NCBI RefSeq assembly: GCF_042682545.1
Contig: NZ_JBHUHQ010000014.1
DNA from: Ornithinibacillus salinisoli
Lineage (GTDB): Bacteria > Bacillota > Bacilli > Bacillales > Amphibacillaceae
DNA: 64,000 nucleotides
Direction: 5' to 3' (one strand)
Positions 1 to 8,747 of this stretch are shown here, piece after piece. Below the pieces are notes generated by a model. It worked only from the letters and a program-made list of their open reading frames with translations, ran no database searches and was not told the DNA's origin. A program made the position numbers and the translations under genes. How positions within the stretch are numbered: the first letter of the stretch is position 1; every line of letters begins with the position of its first letter.

Positions 1-262
1 GTTCGATTAATATTTCTTGTAATATACGAACGGGTTCACCCTTGTCACCTTTTTGTAAATCTTTCTTTGGTAGGGTTAGCATTTCTTCTTCCTCATTTAT
101 ATCTTCATTATTATCATCTTGCTGTTCTTCTTGATCCTGTTCATTGCTAGTATCCGGTTGGCTTGTTTCTTCTGGAGATTCTTGATGAAAAGAATTACAA
201 CCAGTTAACAATAACGCTATTACAATAACGAATACAGCTATTGATTTTTTGCCTTTCAGCAT
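1..262 (-). CDS. Lipoprotein with start of a peptidoglycan-binding domain (3' part outside window)
   Basis: The minus strand starts at an ATG at 262, behind a good GAAGGAGAGG ribosome binding site, and stays open to the left edge (87 codons). Residues 8-19 are hydrophobic and end in a lipobox with TGC at 20-22, so Cys22 would be lipidated and the protein anchored outside the membrane. Residues 25-63 form a Glu/Gln/Asp-rich linker. The visible end, with LQKGDKG followed by VRILQ, looks like the first repeat of a PG_binding_1 domain. The catalytic or C-terminal part lies outside the window, so the enzyme class cannot be named. Confidence 0.75.
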   Translation of the reverse strand, partial: MLKGKKSIAVFVIVIALLLTGCNSFHQESPEETSQPDTSNEQDQEEQQDDNNEDINEEEEMLTLPKKDLQKGDKGEPVRILQEILIE

Positions 263-491
263 GTTTCGCCTCTCCTTCGTATACGTTGGTGAAAAGATAC
301 TTTCAGTTTCTATTTAACAAGCATAGATATTATTTTCTCATAAACCATCTAACTGGATCAATAGGTATTTATGTGTAAAATGTAAAAAAAATACAATTTG
401 TTTAGTGGGGTATTCTGGAGCATATGCAGTCGCACATTCCTGCCATTTTTCCATATAGATGTAGAAGGTATATCGAAAGGAGTGCGCTCAA

Positions 492-1679
492 ATGTCGGAG
501 GCTGTTACCGAAATTAAACCAAACTTAGTGTTGAATTATCGTGCCATAATCGGCTTGCTATTTTGGTGTGCATTAATCGTTGTTTCTAGTGTTTATGTGA
601 CAACACCGCTTATCATTCCATTTTCTAGTGAATATCAAGTCACGGAAACAGTAGCTGCTTGGACTAGTAGTTCTTTTTCTCTTTTTTATGGAATTGGCTT
701 TTTGTTATTTGGGCCACTAGCAGATCGATATGGTAGGAAACAAATTATCGTATTTGGTCTAGCCTCATTAACCATCATAACATTTGCCATCGGTTTTGTT
801 CATTCCTTTTATGGGTTGGTTGTACTTCGTGGAGTACAAGGTTTTGTAGCGGCAACATTTGCTCCGACAGCATTAGCATATGTATTTGATATTTTTCCAA
901 AGAAAAAAATAGTAACAGCTATCGGATTTATTAGTTTTGGGTACGTAACGGCGGGAATTTTTGGTCAAGTGATTGCAGATATTATTAATCAAACGTTTGA
1001 TTGGCATTTTGTTTTTATCTTATTCGGTATCTTTTATTTCATCACTTTTCTTACTGTATTATGTAGTCTTCCATCCTCTGGAAAGAGTACCACACATAAA
1101 GGAGTATCCTATTATTTACAGCAAACAAAGGTAATTTTTAGCCAAAAGAATTTTATATATTGCTATACCATAACCATTTTTCTGTTACTTACTTTTATTG
1201 GGATGTATACCGTACTGGGTGGATATTTAAGTAGTTCTCCTTTCCATCTTACGGATGTAGAAATTCTATATATACGAGCTGTTGGTATAATTGGAATGAT
1301 TCTTTCGCCACTGACGGGAATGATCGTGAATAAACTGGGGGTCATGACAACATTAAGACTTGGTCTTGTAACGGCAATTATTGGATTGCTTTCATTAGGT
1401 ATAGCATGGCATTTATTGTTGATTGTTATCATGAGCATCATTTATGTAGGAGGTATTTCTATGATATTTCCTGCTATAATGATGCTGGTGGGGCAGTTGG
1501 GGGGAGAGCAAAGAGCATTAGCCAACTCCTTCTACGCATTCATTTTATTTATTGGTGCCATGCTTGGACCCATTGTTGGAATAGGATTAATGAAAACCGG
1601 GAGCTATACGTTAACATTTAGTGTGCTTGCACTTCTATTAGTTATTGGGTTGATTATATCGTTCGGGGTAAAAAAATAA
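492..1679 (+). CDS. MFS transporter, 12-TM drug/metabolite exporter type
   Basis: This is a 395-residue polytopic membrane protein of normal MFS length. The loop after the second membrane segment carries motif A (GPLADRYGRK, about residues 74-83), the hallmark of proton-driven major facilitator transporters. The pattern resembles the YnfM/YybF group of putative exporters. The ATG at 492 follows AAAGGAGTG with good spacing. The gene stands alone, divergent from the lipoprotein at the left edge and convergent with pepT. The substrate cannot be told from the sequence. Confidence 0.85.
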   Translation: MSEAVTEIKPNLVLNYRAIIGLLFWCALIVVSSVYVTTPLIIPFSSEYQVTETVAAWTSSSFSLFYGIGFLLFGPLADRYGRKQIIVFGLASLTIITFAIGFVHSFYGLVVLRGVQGFVAATFAPTALAYVFDIFPKKKIVTAIGFISFGYVTAGIFGQVIADIINQTFDWHFVFILFGIFYFITFLTVLCSLPSSGKSTTHKGVSYYLQQTKVIFSQKNFIYCYTITIFLLLTFIGMYTVLGGYLSSSPFHLTDVEILYIRAVGIIGMILSPLTGMIVNKLGVMTTLRLGLVTAIIGLLSLGIAWHLLLIVIMSIIYVGGISMIFPAIMMLVGQLGGEQRALANSFYAFILFIGAMLGPIVGIGLMKTGSYTLTFSVLALLLVIGLIISFGVKK

Positions 1680-1681
1680 GA

Positions 1682-1709
1682 AAGTCAGATTCGTAAACGA
1701 ATCTGACTT
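1682..1709. terminator. Bidirectional terminator between MFS gene and pepT
   Basis: A 12-bp perfect inverted repeat (AAGTCAGATTCG and its complement) with a TAAA loop sits between the two convergent genes. A-rich and T-rich flanks could serve both strands. Confidence 0.8.
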
Positions 1710-1714
1710 CCTTA

Positions 1715-2947
1715 TTACTGTTCTTTTTCAAATAACTTACAAATTTCTACAATAGTTTTAGTTGCTTTTTCCATATTGTTTACGGAAATGTATTCGAATT
1801 TGCCGTGGAAGTTTTCTCCACCTGTGAAAATATTCGGTGTTGGTAACCCCATGTACGATAATTGTGATCCATCAGTACCACCACGGACTGGCCGAATGAT
1901 AGGTTCAATATCTAGATTTTGCATCGCCTGTTTGGCAATATCAACGATTTCCATAACAGGTTCTATTTTCTCACGCATGTTGTAATATTGGTCATTCATT
2001 TCTAATGCAACACTAGAATCGCCATGTTTTTCTTTCATTTCTTCAACAAAATGTTGAAGAGTAGCTTTTTTCTCTTCAAAGCTATCTCGGTCGAAGTCAC
2101 GAATAATATATGTTACTATTGTTTGTTCCACATCTCCATTAACAGAAATGAGATGATAAAATCCTTCGTATCCTTCTGTATGCTCAGGTGCTTCTTGTAC
2201 TGGGAACTTATTAATGAATTCAGCGGCCATTTTTCCGGCATTAACCATTTTGTTTTTGGCTGTTCCCGGATGAACACTATTTCCATTAAAAGTTACTCTT
2301 ACCCCAGCTGCATTAAAGCTTTCATATTGAAGCTCTCCTAGTGGTCCTCCATCTACGGTGTAGGCATAGGCTGCTTGGAAACGATCGACATCAAACTTAT
2401 GTGGTCCACGACCGATTTCTTCATCAGGAGTAAAGGCAACACGGATTTTCCCATGCTTTATATTTGGGTTTTTAATTAAATAATCCATTGCTGTCATGAT
2501 CTCGGCAATACCTGCCTTATTATCTGCTCCAAGCAATGTTGTTCCATCGGTTGTAATTAATGTATGTCCCTTATAGCTTGGTAACTCAGGGAATTCATTC
2601 GCTGAGAGGACTACATTTAATTCTTTATTTAATGTGATGTCGTTGCCATCAAAGTTTTCAATGATTTGTGGCTTTACGTTTTTACCAGTAAAGTCAGTTG
2701 CTGTATCAACATGGGCAAGGAAACCGATAGTAGGGACATCCTTGTCTGTGTTTGCTGGTAGAGTAGCCATTACATATCCATTTTCATCCACCGTAACGTC
2801 TTCCATACCAATAGCTTTCAGTTCATCCAGTAATAGATTTGCTAACTCAAATTGTCCAGGTGTAGAAGGTGTTGTATCATGTTCTTCATTTGACTGGGTA
2901 TCAATTTGTACATACGTAGTAAATCGTTTCATGATATCTTCTCTCAT
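1715..2947 (-). CDS. pepT: Peptidase T (tripeptide aminopeptidase, M20B)
   Basis: This 410-residue protein matches the usual PepT length and removes the N-terminal residue from tripeptides in the cytoplasm using two zinc ions. The metal ligands of the M20 family are visible: His79 and Asp81 in AHVDTA, Asp142 in GADNKAG, the Glu pair at 176-177 in TPDEEIGRG, Asp199 in VDGG, and a C-terminal His in ENFHGKFE. The N-terminal motif IDTQSNE and the phrase FLAHVDTATDFTGKNVKPQI are typical of PepT. The ATG at 2947 is preceded by AAAGGAGAGG. Confidence 0.95.
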   Translation of the reverse strand: MREDIMKRFTTYVQIDTQSNEEHDTTPSTPGQFELANLLLDELKAIGMEDVTVDENGYVMATLPANTDKDVPTIGFLAHVDTATDFTGKNVKPQIIENFDGNDITLNKELNVVLSANEFPELPSYKGHTLITTDGTTLLGADNKAGIAEIMTAMDYLIKNPNIKHGKIRVAFTPDEEIGRGPHKFDVDRFQAAYAYTVDGGPLGELQYESFNAAGVRVTFNGNSVHPGTAKNKMVNAGKMAAEFINKFPVQEAPEHTEGYEGFYHLISVNGDVEQTIVTYIIRDFDRDSFEEKKATLQHFVEEMKEKHGDSSVALEMNDQYYNMREKIEPVMEIVDIAKQAMQNLDIEPIIRPVRGGTDGSQLSYMGLPTPNIFTGGENFHGKFEYISVNNMEKATKTIVEICKLFEKEQ

Positions 2948-3101
2948 GGTTACCTCTCCTTTATGTAATCTTATTCTAATTATACCGTAACTCGAAATAT
3001 TTTCTAAGAGGAAAACACGAACTTTTATCGAATATAATGAAGAGGAACAAAATTCGACAGGTGACAGGCACCGACAATTTTCGACAAAAGGTGGGGATCG
3101 T

Positions 3102-3599
3102 ATGATTAGGGAGGCTAGGTTAGATGATGCGTTGGGCTTGGCGAAGTTAGTGGAACAGGTTGAAAGTGAAAGTGAGTTTATGCTTTATGATCCTGGGGAG
3201 AGAAAGCCTACTGCTGAAAAACAACGTAACATGATTCAAGCTTTAACGAAGCAAGACAATGCAACTATTTTCGTTGTTGAAGAAGGAGAGCAGCTCGTCG
3301 GCTATCTATTTGCAATCGGTGGAAATACAAAACGAACCAAACATAGTGCCTATTTAGTTATCGGAATCCTTGCCGCGTATAGAGGTAAGGGAATAGGAAC
3401 TGCGTTATTTAATGAATTGGATCACTGGGCTAGAGAGAACACACTTCATCGTTTAGAACTGACTGTTGTAACGAAAAATAATGCTGGAGTTTCTTTATAC
3501 CAAAACGCTGGCTTTGAAATTGAAGGAATGAAGAAGGATTCACTCTTCATAGACGGCATGTTTGTTGATGAGTATTATATGGGTAAAATAATAAACTAG
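3102..3599 (+). CDS. GNAT family N-acetyltransferase
   Basis: This 165-residue protein has the full GNAT fold pattern. Motif A is RGKGIGT at residues 94-100, which binds the pyrophosphate of acetyl-CoA, followed by an ALFNELDHWA helix. The C-terminal part NNAGVSLYQNAGFEIEG is the motif B region. The acceptor substrate is unknown. The gene is followed after 15 bases by a rhodanese gene and then tag, so the three may be co-transcribed. A short GGTGACAGGCACC palindrome lies just upstream at 3060-3072. Confidence 0.85.
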   Translation: MIREARLDDALGLAKLVEQVESESEFMLYDPGERKPTAEKQRNMIQALTKQDNATIFVVEEGEQLVGYLFAIGGNTKRTKHSAYLVIGILAAYRGKGIGTALFNELDHWARENTLHRLELTVVTKNNAGVSLYQNAGFEIEGMKKDSLFIDGMFVDEYYMGKIIN

Positions 3600-3614
3600 T
3601 GGAGGGATATCATA

Positions 3615-4451
3615 ATGTTTTTAATAGATGCTGAACAATTAGAAAAGTTGCAAACTCAAAATGAAAATATCGTCATCGTAGATGTGCGGTTTCAGTTACA
3701 AGATCCAAGCGCCGGTAGAATAGCATATGAGAGTGGGCACATACCAGGTGCTGCTTATCTGGATTTAAATAACGATCTCTCAGGAAAAGTTTATGAGCAT
3801 GGTGGAAAACACCCGTTACCAAATCCAAAAGATTTTGCTCAAAAACTTGGTGAAATTGGTATCGATCAGGATACAACTGTTGTCGTTTACGACCAACACA
3901 ATGATATGTTTGCTTCCAGGCTTTGGTGGCTACTTCAATATATGGGACATGAGAAAGTTTACCTATTGGATGGTGGGTTTGCTGCTTGGATTGCAAAGGG
4001 ATATGAAACTTCTATAGAAGTACCGATGTTTAGAAAGAAAACGTTTCAGCCAAATGTTAGTCAAGATCAGATTGTTGATGTTAATCGAATAAAAGAAAAT
4101 ATAGAATCTGCAGATGCAATATTAATCGATTCACGTGCAAAGGATCGCTATCTTGGAAAGGAAGAACCTCTGTATAAAAAGGCAGGTCATATTCCAGGTG
4201 CCAAAAATTTCTTTTGGAAGAATGTCTTACGAGAAGATGGCTCATGGAAAACGGAGGAAGAGCTTCGAGAACATTTTGCATCATTAAACAAAGATGACGA
4301 AATCATTGTTTCCTGTGGGTCAGGGGTTTCGGCGTGTCCAAATATACTTGCTTTAAAGCGTTTGGGGTACAAAAATGTGAAACTATACCCAGGGAGTTTT
4401 AGTGATTGGATTTCATATGAAGATAATAGAGTAGAGAAAAGGGATGAGTAG
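3615..4451 (+). CDS. Sulfurtransferase, two-domain rhodanese (3-mercaptopyruvate/thiosulfate type)
   Basis: This 278-residue protein consists of two rhodanese domains (about 1-130 and 150-270). The C-terminal domain carries the catalytic Cys234 in CGSGVSA, a loop closer to 3-mercaptopyruvate sulfurtransferases (CGxGVTA type) than to classical thiosulfate rhodaneses. The N-terminal domain has Asp at the equivalent place (VYDQHND), so it is structural only, as is normal in the family. It would transfer sulfane sulfur in the cytoplasm. The start has a GGAGGG site upstream. The next gene, tag, begins two bases after the stop, so the two are almost certainly translated from one message. Confidence 0.88.
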   Translation: MFLIDAEQLEKLQTQNENIVIVDVRFQLQDPSAGRIAYESGHIPGAAYLDLNNDLSGKVYEHGGKHPLPNPKDFAQKLGEIGIDQDTTVVVYDQHNDMFASRLWWLLQYMGHEKVYLLDGGFAAWIAKGYETSIEVPMFRKKTFQPNVSQDQIVDVNRIKENIESADAILIDSRAKDRYLGKEEPLYKKAGHIPGAKNFFWKNVLREDGSWKTEEELREHFASLNKDDEIIVSCGSGVSACPNILALKRLGYKNVKLYPGSFSDWISYEDNRVEKRDE

Positions 4452-4453
4452 CT

Positions 4454-5023
4454 TTGGAAAATAAAAAACGTTGTGATTGGGTTCCAGTAGATAATCCATT
4501 ATATATTGCCTACCATGATCAAGAGTGGGGAAGACCAACTCATGATGACCGAGAGCTTTTTGAAATGTTGTCTTTAGAAGGGGCTCAAGCTGGGCTAAGC
4601 TGGATTACAATACTAAAACGGAGGGAAAATTATCGAACAGCTTTTGAACAATTTATACCTGAAATCGTAAGTAACTTTGATGAGGAAAAAGTAAATGAAC
4701 TTTTGCAGAACGAAGGGATTATCCGAAATAGACTTAAGATTAGGTCCGTCATCAAAAATGCGAGGGCGTTTTTAAACGTACAGAAGGAATTCGGTAGTTT
4801 TGATCAATATATTTGGAAGTTTGTAGGTGGAAAGCCCATAGTAAATAATTGGGAGACTATTGATAAGGTACCTGCTGCTACGAAAGAGTCAGAGGAAATG
4901 AGTAAAGATTTGAAGAAACGTGGATTTTCATTTGTTGGCCCTACGATTTGCTATGCATTTATGCAAGCTTCTGGAATGGTAAATGACCATACGAGTGACT
5001 GTTTTTTGGCCCATAGTCGTTAA
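4454..5023 (+). CDS. tag: DNA-3-methyladenine glycosylase I
   Basis: Base-excision repair enzyme that removes 3-methyladenine from alkylated DNA. The 189-residue sequence follows E. coli Tag closely: CDWVPVDNPLYIAYHDQEWG at the N-terminus, EGAQAGLSWITIL around the pocket, and NDHTSDCF at the end. Cys7, His21 and the C-terminal His and Cys form the zinc site of the family. Translation must start at TTG 4454, behind AAAAGGGA inside the end of the sulfurtransferase gene. Confidence 0.93.
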   Translation: MENKKRCDWVPVDNPLYIAYHDQEWGRPTHDDRELFEMLSLEGAQAGLSWITILKRRENYRTAFEQFIPEIVSNFDEEKVNELLQNEGIIRNRLKIRSVIKNARAFLNVQKEFGSFDQYIWKFVGGKPIVNNWETIDKVPAATKESEEMSKDLKKRGFSFVGPTICYAFMQASGMVNDHTSDCFLAHSR

Positions 5024-5027
5024 ATAA

Positions 5028-5066
5028 GAAAACGATCTACCTTATCTTTTGTGGTAGATCGTTTTC
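5028..5066. terminator. Bidirectional terminator downstream of tag
   Basis: A 14-bp perfect stem (5028-5041 with 5053-5066, GAAAACGATCTACC) and an 11-base loop lie between convergent tag and the UPF0145 gene. Confidence 0.85.
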
Positions 5067-5068
5067 AA

Positions 5069-5383
5069 CTAGTCAATTAATATAGCTGTACCGTAAGCAA
5101 TGACTTCTGAAGCAGCACTCATAACTTGTGAAGTTTGATAGCGCATGCCTATTATGGCATTAGCTCCAAGATCTTCTGCCTCCTGTACCATTCGTTGGAA
5201 TGCTATCGTTCTTGCTTCAACCATCATATCTGAATAACCTTTGATCTCTCCACCAACAAGCGTTTTTAATCCTGCGCCAATGTCTCTACCAACATGCTTA
5301 GATTGAACCGTACTACCTTGTACAAATCCTTTAAGAGCAACAACGTTCTTTCCTGGTATTTGATTTGTAGTTACAATGATCAT
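5069..5383 (-). CDS. UPF0145 / YbjQ family protein
   Basis: This is a small soluble protein of about 104 residues with the features of the YbjQ family: an N-terminal VTTNQIPGK strand, RDIGAGLKTLVGGEIKGYSD in the middle, and GANAIIGMRYQTS near the end. The family forms oligomers and has been called heavy-metal-binding on weak evidence, and its true role is unsettled. Two ATG codons are adjacent. The second (5383) lies 8 bases after GGAGG and is preferred over the first (5386, 5 bases). The gene is monocistronic between terminators. Confidence 0.85.
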   Translation of the reverse strand: MIIVTTNQIPGKNVVALKGFVQGSTVQSKHVGRDIGAGLKTLVGGEIKGYSDMMVEARTIAFQRMVQEAEDLGANAIIGMRYQTSQVMSAASEVIAYGTAILID

Positions 5384-5447
5384 CATTTACACCTCCAACA
5401 TTATTTATATTACCCAAATGAAAAGGAAATTCATAACCTATAATAAA

Positions 5448-5488
5448 AACCCAATGCCCAGTATTCATACGAAAGGGCATTGGGTTTA
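5448..5488 (-). terminator. Terminator of the chemotaxis receptor gene
   Basis: A 13-bp stem (AAACCCAATGCCC paired with its complement at 5476-5488) is followed on the minus strand by a T-rich tract. It lies 5 bases past the stop of the receptor gene. Confidence 0.85.
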
Positions 5489-5492
5489 GTTA

Positions 5493-7277
5493 CTAGAGCT
5501 TAAATACTTTTAATTCATCATTTAGTTGTTCTGCTAGTTTCGCTAGTTCGTCTGCATTGCTAGAAACTTCTTCCATAGAGCTTGATGTTTGTTGTGATGA
5601 AGCAGCTGCTTGTTCTACTCCTGCTGCAGATTCCTCAGAAACGGAAGCAATCTCTTCAATTAAATTATTCATATTACTACTATTTTCCGCAATATCTTTT
5701 AGGTTTACGGAAATAGTTGTTATTTTCTCTGCCATTTCTGAAACGGAACTATTAATGGTTTCAAAACTACGGCCAGTTGCTTCAATTTGAGATGTACCCT
5801 CTTTTACTTCACTATAACCACTATTTAGTGACGTAACGACATCATTTGTCTCCATTTGGATACTTTGTACAATAGTTGTAATTTCTCCTACAGATGATGC
5901 TACTTGATCGGATAATTTTCTCACTTCATCAGCTACTACTGCAAATCCCTTACCATGTTCACCCGCTCTGGCAGCCTCGATTGCTGCATTTAGTGATAAT
6001 AAGTTCGTTTGATCTGCAATATCTTTAATCACGGACACTAATTTGGAAATTTCATTCGATTGATTTTCTAACCCTTGAACTTTGCCAACAGCTTCTGCAA
6101 CAATTGTGTCAATTTGATTCATTTGAGTAACAGACTGTTTCATTAATGTAGTACCGTCATTCGTTAAGCTTAATACATTTTCTGATGATTTGGCAATTTC
6201 TTGTCCATTTTGCTCGGAAAGCTTTACTCTTTGAACGAAATCATTCATGCTTTCTGCTAAGTCAGAAGCGCTGTTAGCTTGCGTTTCCGAACCTGAAGAT
6301 AACTCTTCCATTGTTGTTGCGATTTGCTCGTTACCTTCCTTCACTTCAACTGCAGATTGAGTTAGTACATCACTTCTTGATGAAACTAGTTCAGATGCAG
6401 AAGAAACTTTTAATAAGATATTGTGAATGTTCTCCTTCATTTGATTCACAGCATTTGCTAATTGACCAATTTCGTCTTTACTATTGTATTCCATTGATTT
6501 TACTAATAAGTTTCCGCTCGCTACCTCAGAAGTAATCTTGACGACGTTATTTAGATTAGAAGATATAGATCGGCTAATAAATAACATCAAGACAATACCA
6601 GCTATTAGTGCTACAGGAATTGCTATTACTAATAAGAGTGCACTTGCATCTAAGCTACTTTTTGATTGCTGTACAGCTTCTTCTTGATCCTTTTTGACAA
6701 TATTCATTAATTCATCAACTAATCCAACAGTAGTTGATCTTAACTCAGATGATCGATTGCGGATTAAGCCTGCTAGATATTGCTGACCACTATCCAGAGC
6801 AGAACCGATTTCATCGAAAAAGATACTATTGAGTTCTTGGTCATTTTCTATTATTTGGGTAAATAAAACTTTTTGCTGTTCCGTATTCATAGTAGGTTCT
6901 ACTTTTTCCACTAAAGCATCGAATTGTTCCTGGTAATCTGTAAATGCTTCTATGTATCGATTGCTTTCAGAAAGCAAATAATCAGCGATTTGTACATCTT
7001 TACCTTGGATGATAGCGGACATGTCTGCCATATCATTTACCCGTTTACTATATTCATCAATCTTTTCGATATCCTGTTGACCTTTGATTAATTGAATGTA
7101 CACAATAACGCCGGCAATTAAGAATAAGCCTGCTGTTGTAAAAAAGGCGGTCATGTACTTTCTGCTAATCTTCATGTTGCGAATTAAATTTAATCTTTTC
7201 TTCATTTTACTTTTTGCAGGCTTTGCTTTAACTTTTGCCGGTTTTGCTTTCTTAAATCTGAATTTTATTTTCTTCAT
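5493..7277 (-). CDS. Methyl-accepting chemotaxis protein
   Basis: This is a 594-residue transmembrane chemoreceptor. A Lys-rich N-terminal tail (residues 1-35) precedes TM1 at about 40-66. An extracytoplasmic four-helix-type ligand region of about 145 residues follows, then TM2 near 212-234, a HAMP linker, and a long coiled-coil signalling domain. The hairpin tip contains the invariant NLLSLNAAIEAARAGE and GFAVVADEVRKLSD segments that contact CheA and CheW. The Gln/Glu pairs nearby are candidate methylation sites. The ligand is unknown. The ATG at 7277 follows a GGGGGATA site. A sigma-D-like promoter lies just upstream, which fits co-regulation with motility genes. Confidence 0.95.
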   Translation of the reverse strand: MKKIKFRFKKAKPAKVKAKPAKSKMKKRLNLIRNMKISRKYMTAFFTTAGLFLIAGVIVYIQLIKGQQDIEKIDEYSKRVNDMADMSAIIQGKDVQIADYLLSESNRYIEAFTDYQEQFDALVEKVEPTMNTEQQKVLFTQIIENDQELNSIFFDEIGSALDSGQQYLAGLIRNRSSELRSTTVGLVDELMNIVKKDQEEAVQQSKSSLDASALLLVIAIPVALIAGIVLMLFISRSISSNLNNVVKITSEVASGNLLVKSMEYNSKDEIGQLANAVNQMKENIHNILLKVSSASELVSSRSDVLTQSAVEVKEGNEQIATTMEELSSGSETQANSASDLAESMNDFVQRVKLSEQNGQEIAKSSENVLSLTNDGTTLMKQSVTQMNQIDTIVAEAVGKVQGLENQSNEISKLVSVIKDIADQTNLLSLNAAIEAARAGEHGKGFAVVADEVRKLSDQVASSVGEITTIVQSIQMETNDVVTSLNSGYSEVKEGTSQIEATGRSFETINSSVSEMAEKITTISVNLKDIAENSSNMNNLIEEIASVSEESAAGVEQAAASSQQTSSSMEEVSSNADELAKLAEQLNDELKVFKL

Positions 7278-7316
7278 ATGTATCCCCCAATTGTAGACAA
7301 GACGCGTTTTTCTATA

Positions 7317-7343
7317 TATCGGTTATTTTGTCGGATTATTAAG
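7317..7343 (-). promoter_or_regulatory. Probable sigma-D (flagellar) promoter for the chemoreceptor
   Basis: On the minus strand TTAA is followed after 15 bases by ACCGATAT, close to the sigma-D consensus TAAA-N15-GCCGATAT. It lies about 40 bases upstream of the receptor start codon. Confidence 0.6.
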
Positions 7344-7449
7344 TACTATTTGTATTATTCGATATCGAATTTTCTAACACTTGAAATCATACCTAATTAT
7401 CTAGTAAAATAGCAAACTGTGTTTGTATAACATTATGGAGGTGAAAGAG

Positions 7450-7962
7450 ATGATTGGATCAGCTTTTTTGGAAAATGATAAAAATAAAGAACAACTGAAG
7501 GAAGAGTTAGATTCATTGGAAATACAGCTCTTTCGCATGCAAAATAATATTAAAGAAATTGCCAAAAACGCAGAAGTGATTAGTATAGATCAAACGAAAG
7601 AAGATAATTGGGTTGTAATTTATGCAGATAGAGATGAAGAAAACTGTCAGTTAATGCTGCATAGTTGTGATAGTCCATATCGTGGAAAGTGGCACTCAGC
7701 AATTCAGACAGAATATAAAGATGATAACACGATTCATATTGCCGATATTAAAGGAGAAGAAAATAAAGGGTATGGATCTATATTAATGAAGCATTTAAAG
7801 GATTTAGCAAGAGATGAAAATGTTCAATATATAACGGGAGATATTGTAGAAAGAGATTTTGATCATGTTGATCGATTAACTTATTTTTATGAAAAACATT
7901 ATTTTGATGTAAAAATAGATCATGAAGAACAATGCGGAGAAATTGTTTGGAATGATGCGTAA
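7450..7962 (+). CDS. GNAT-like protein with N-terminal coiled coil
   Basis: This is a 170-residue soluble protein. The first 40 residues are heptad-like and charged, probably a coiled coil. The second half has the sequence EENKGYGSILMKHLKDLA, a fair match to GNAT motif A (acetyl-CoA loop), and RLTYFYEKHYFDV, like the motif B helix. I infer an acetyltransferase fold, but the loop is short of the usual R/Q-x-x-G-x-G/A form and activity is uncertain. ATG 7450 is chosen because GGAGGTG at 7437-7443 sits 6 bases ahead of it. Confidence 0.65.
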   Translation: MIGSAFLENDKNKEQLKEELDSLEIQLFRMQNNIKEIAKNAEVISIDQTKEDNWVVIYADRDEENCQLMLHSCDSPYRGKWHSAIQTEYKDDNTIHIADIKGEENKGYGSILMKHLKDLARDENVQYITGDIVERDFDHVDRLTYFYEKHYFDVKIDHEEQCGEIVWNDA

Positions 7963-8075
7963 CTTGACTATTCCGATTTGGAGTAGTCTTTTTTAATGCC
8001 GAATAGCAATTGTCCAATGAAAAAAGCATTTATCCTCAACTTGATTAATTTGTGTTGCTGTATTACACTGTTAAT

Positions 8076-8088
8076 TGAACAGTGGTAA
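8076..8088. promoter_or_regulatory. Probable TetR operator half/degenerate copy upstream of the TetR gene
   Basis: TGAACAGTGGTAA lies 18 bases before the TetR start. It resembles the perfect-arm site TGACCAGTGGTCA in front of the next gene, and the bases that follow (ATTAAAT, then TGGAGG) also match. This suggests autoregulation. Confidence 0.5.
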
Positions 8089-8105
8089 ATTAAATGGAGG
8101 ATTTT

Positions 8106-8678
8106 ATGGTTGCTAGAAAAGCGGTAGAAAAAGAATTGACCCGGGACATGATTATGGATGCTGCTAGGGACTTATTTGTAGAAAAAGGATACCAACAGGT
8201 TTCAATGAGACAAATTGCAAAGAAACTTAATTATAGCCATGGGGCGATTTATTATCATTTTAAAAATAAAGCAGAATTATTCTATGCTTTGGTAGAGAAA
8301 CATTTTCTCATGTTGGATCAAAAAATTGATCAGTTAGTAGAACAGGAATTAGAAGATCAAGAAAAACTAAAGCAGATTTTCCTAGGTTTTATAGAGTTTG
8401 GCTTAACACATCAAAGTCATTACGAGATCATGTTTTTAATTAAAGACGAAGAAGTGAAGAACTTCATAAACGAAAGTCCAATGAAAACCTATCAGAAATT
8501 TGCAAGTCAGGTAAGTAGGCTAAGTGAAAAGAAAGTATCTATCCAAACAATTTGGTCTATTTTTATTTCACTACATGGTTTTGTTTCACATTATTTAAGG
8601 CATATTACAAGTTTTGATGACGCGAAAGGTGCGGCAGAATACCATGTAGAGTTGTTACTGCAGTGGACGAAAAAATAA
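8106..8678 (+). CDS. TetR/AcrR family transcriptional regulator
   Basis: This 190-residue regulator has the N-terminal TetR helix-turn-helix: ARDLFVEKGYQQVSMRQIAKKLNYSHGAIYYHFKNK, where the YHF/K segment ends the recognition helix. The C-terminal 140 residues are the variable ligand-binding and dimer region. The chosen ATG is 8106, five bases after GGAGG. An upstream in-frame ATG at 8094 overlaps the SD and is unlikely. The SDR gene follows after 69 bases. Related sequence elements precede both genes, so the protein probably controls itself and the SDR gene in response to an unknown ligand. Confidence 0.88.
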   Translation: MVARKAVEKELTRDMIMDAARDLFVEKGYQQVSMRQIAKKLNYSHGAIYYHFKNKAELFYALVEKHFLMLDQKIDQLVEQELEDQEKLKQIFLGFIEFGLTHQSHYEIMFLIKDEEVKNFINESPMKTYQKFASQVSRLSEKKVSIQTIWSIFISLHGFVSHYLRHITSFDDAKGAAEYHVELLLQWTKK

Positions 8679-8710
8679 AGATTGCATGTCTTTATTTTTT
8701 TACCCATAAA

Positions 8711-8723
8711 TGACCAGTGGTCA
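8711..8723. promoter_or_regulatory. Probable TetR operator upstream of the SDR gene
   Basis: TGACCAGTGGTCA is a 13-base palindrome with 6-bp arms (TGACCA/TGGTCA), located 24 bases before the SDR start. A degenerate copy precedes the TetR gene itself. Confidence 0.55.
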
Positions 8724-8747
8724 ATTAAATATGGAGGTGGGATTTTA

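Noticed and set aside
1163..1441. Open frame antisense to the MFS gene
   Set aside because: No ribosome binding site, lies fully within a strong gene, and its sequence is the reverse of membrane segments.
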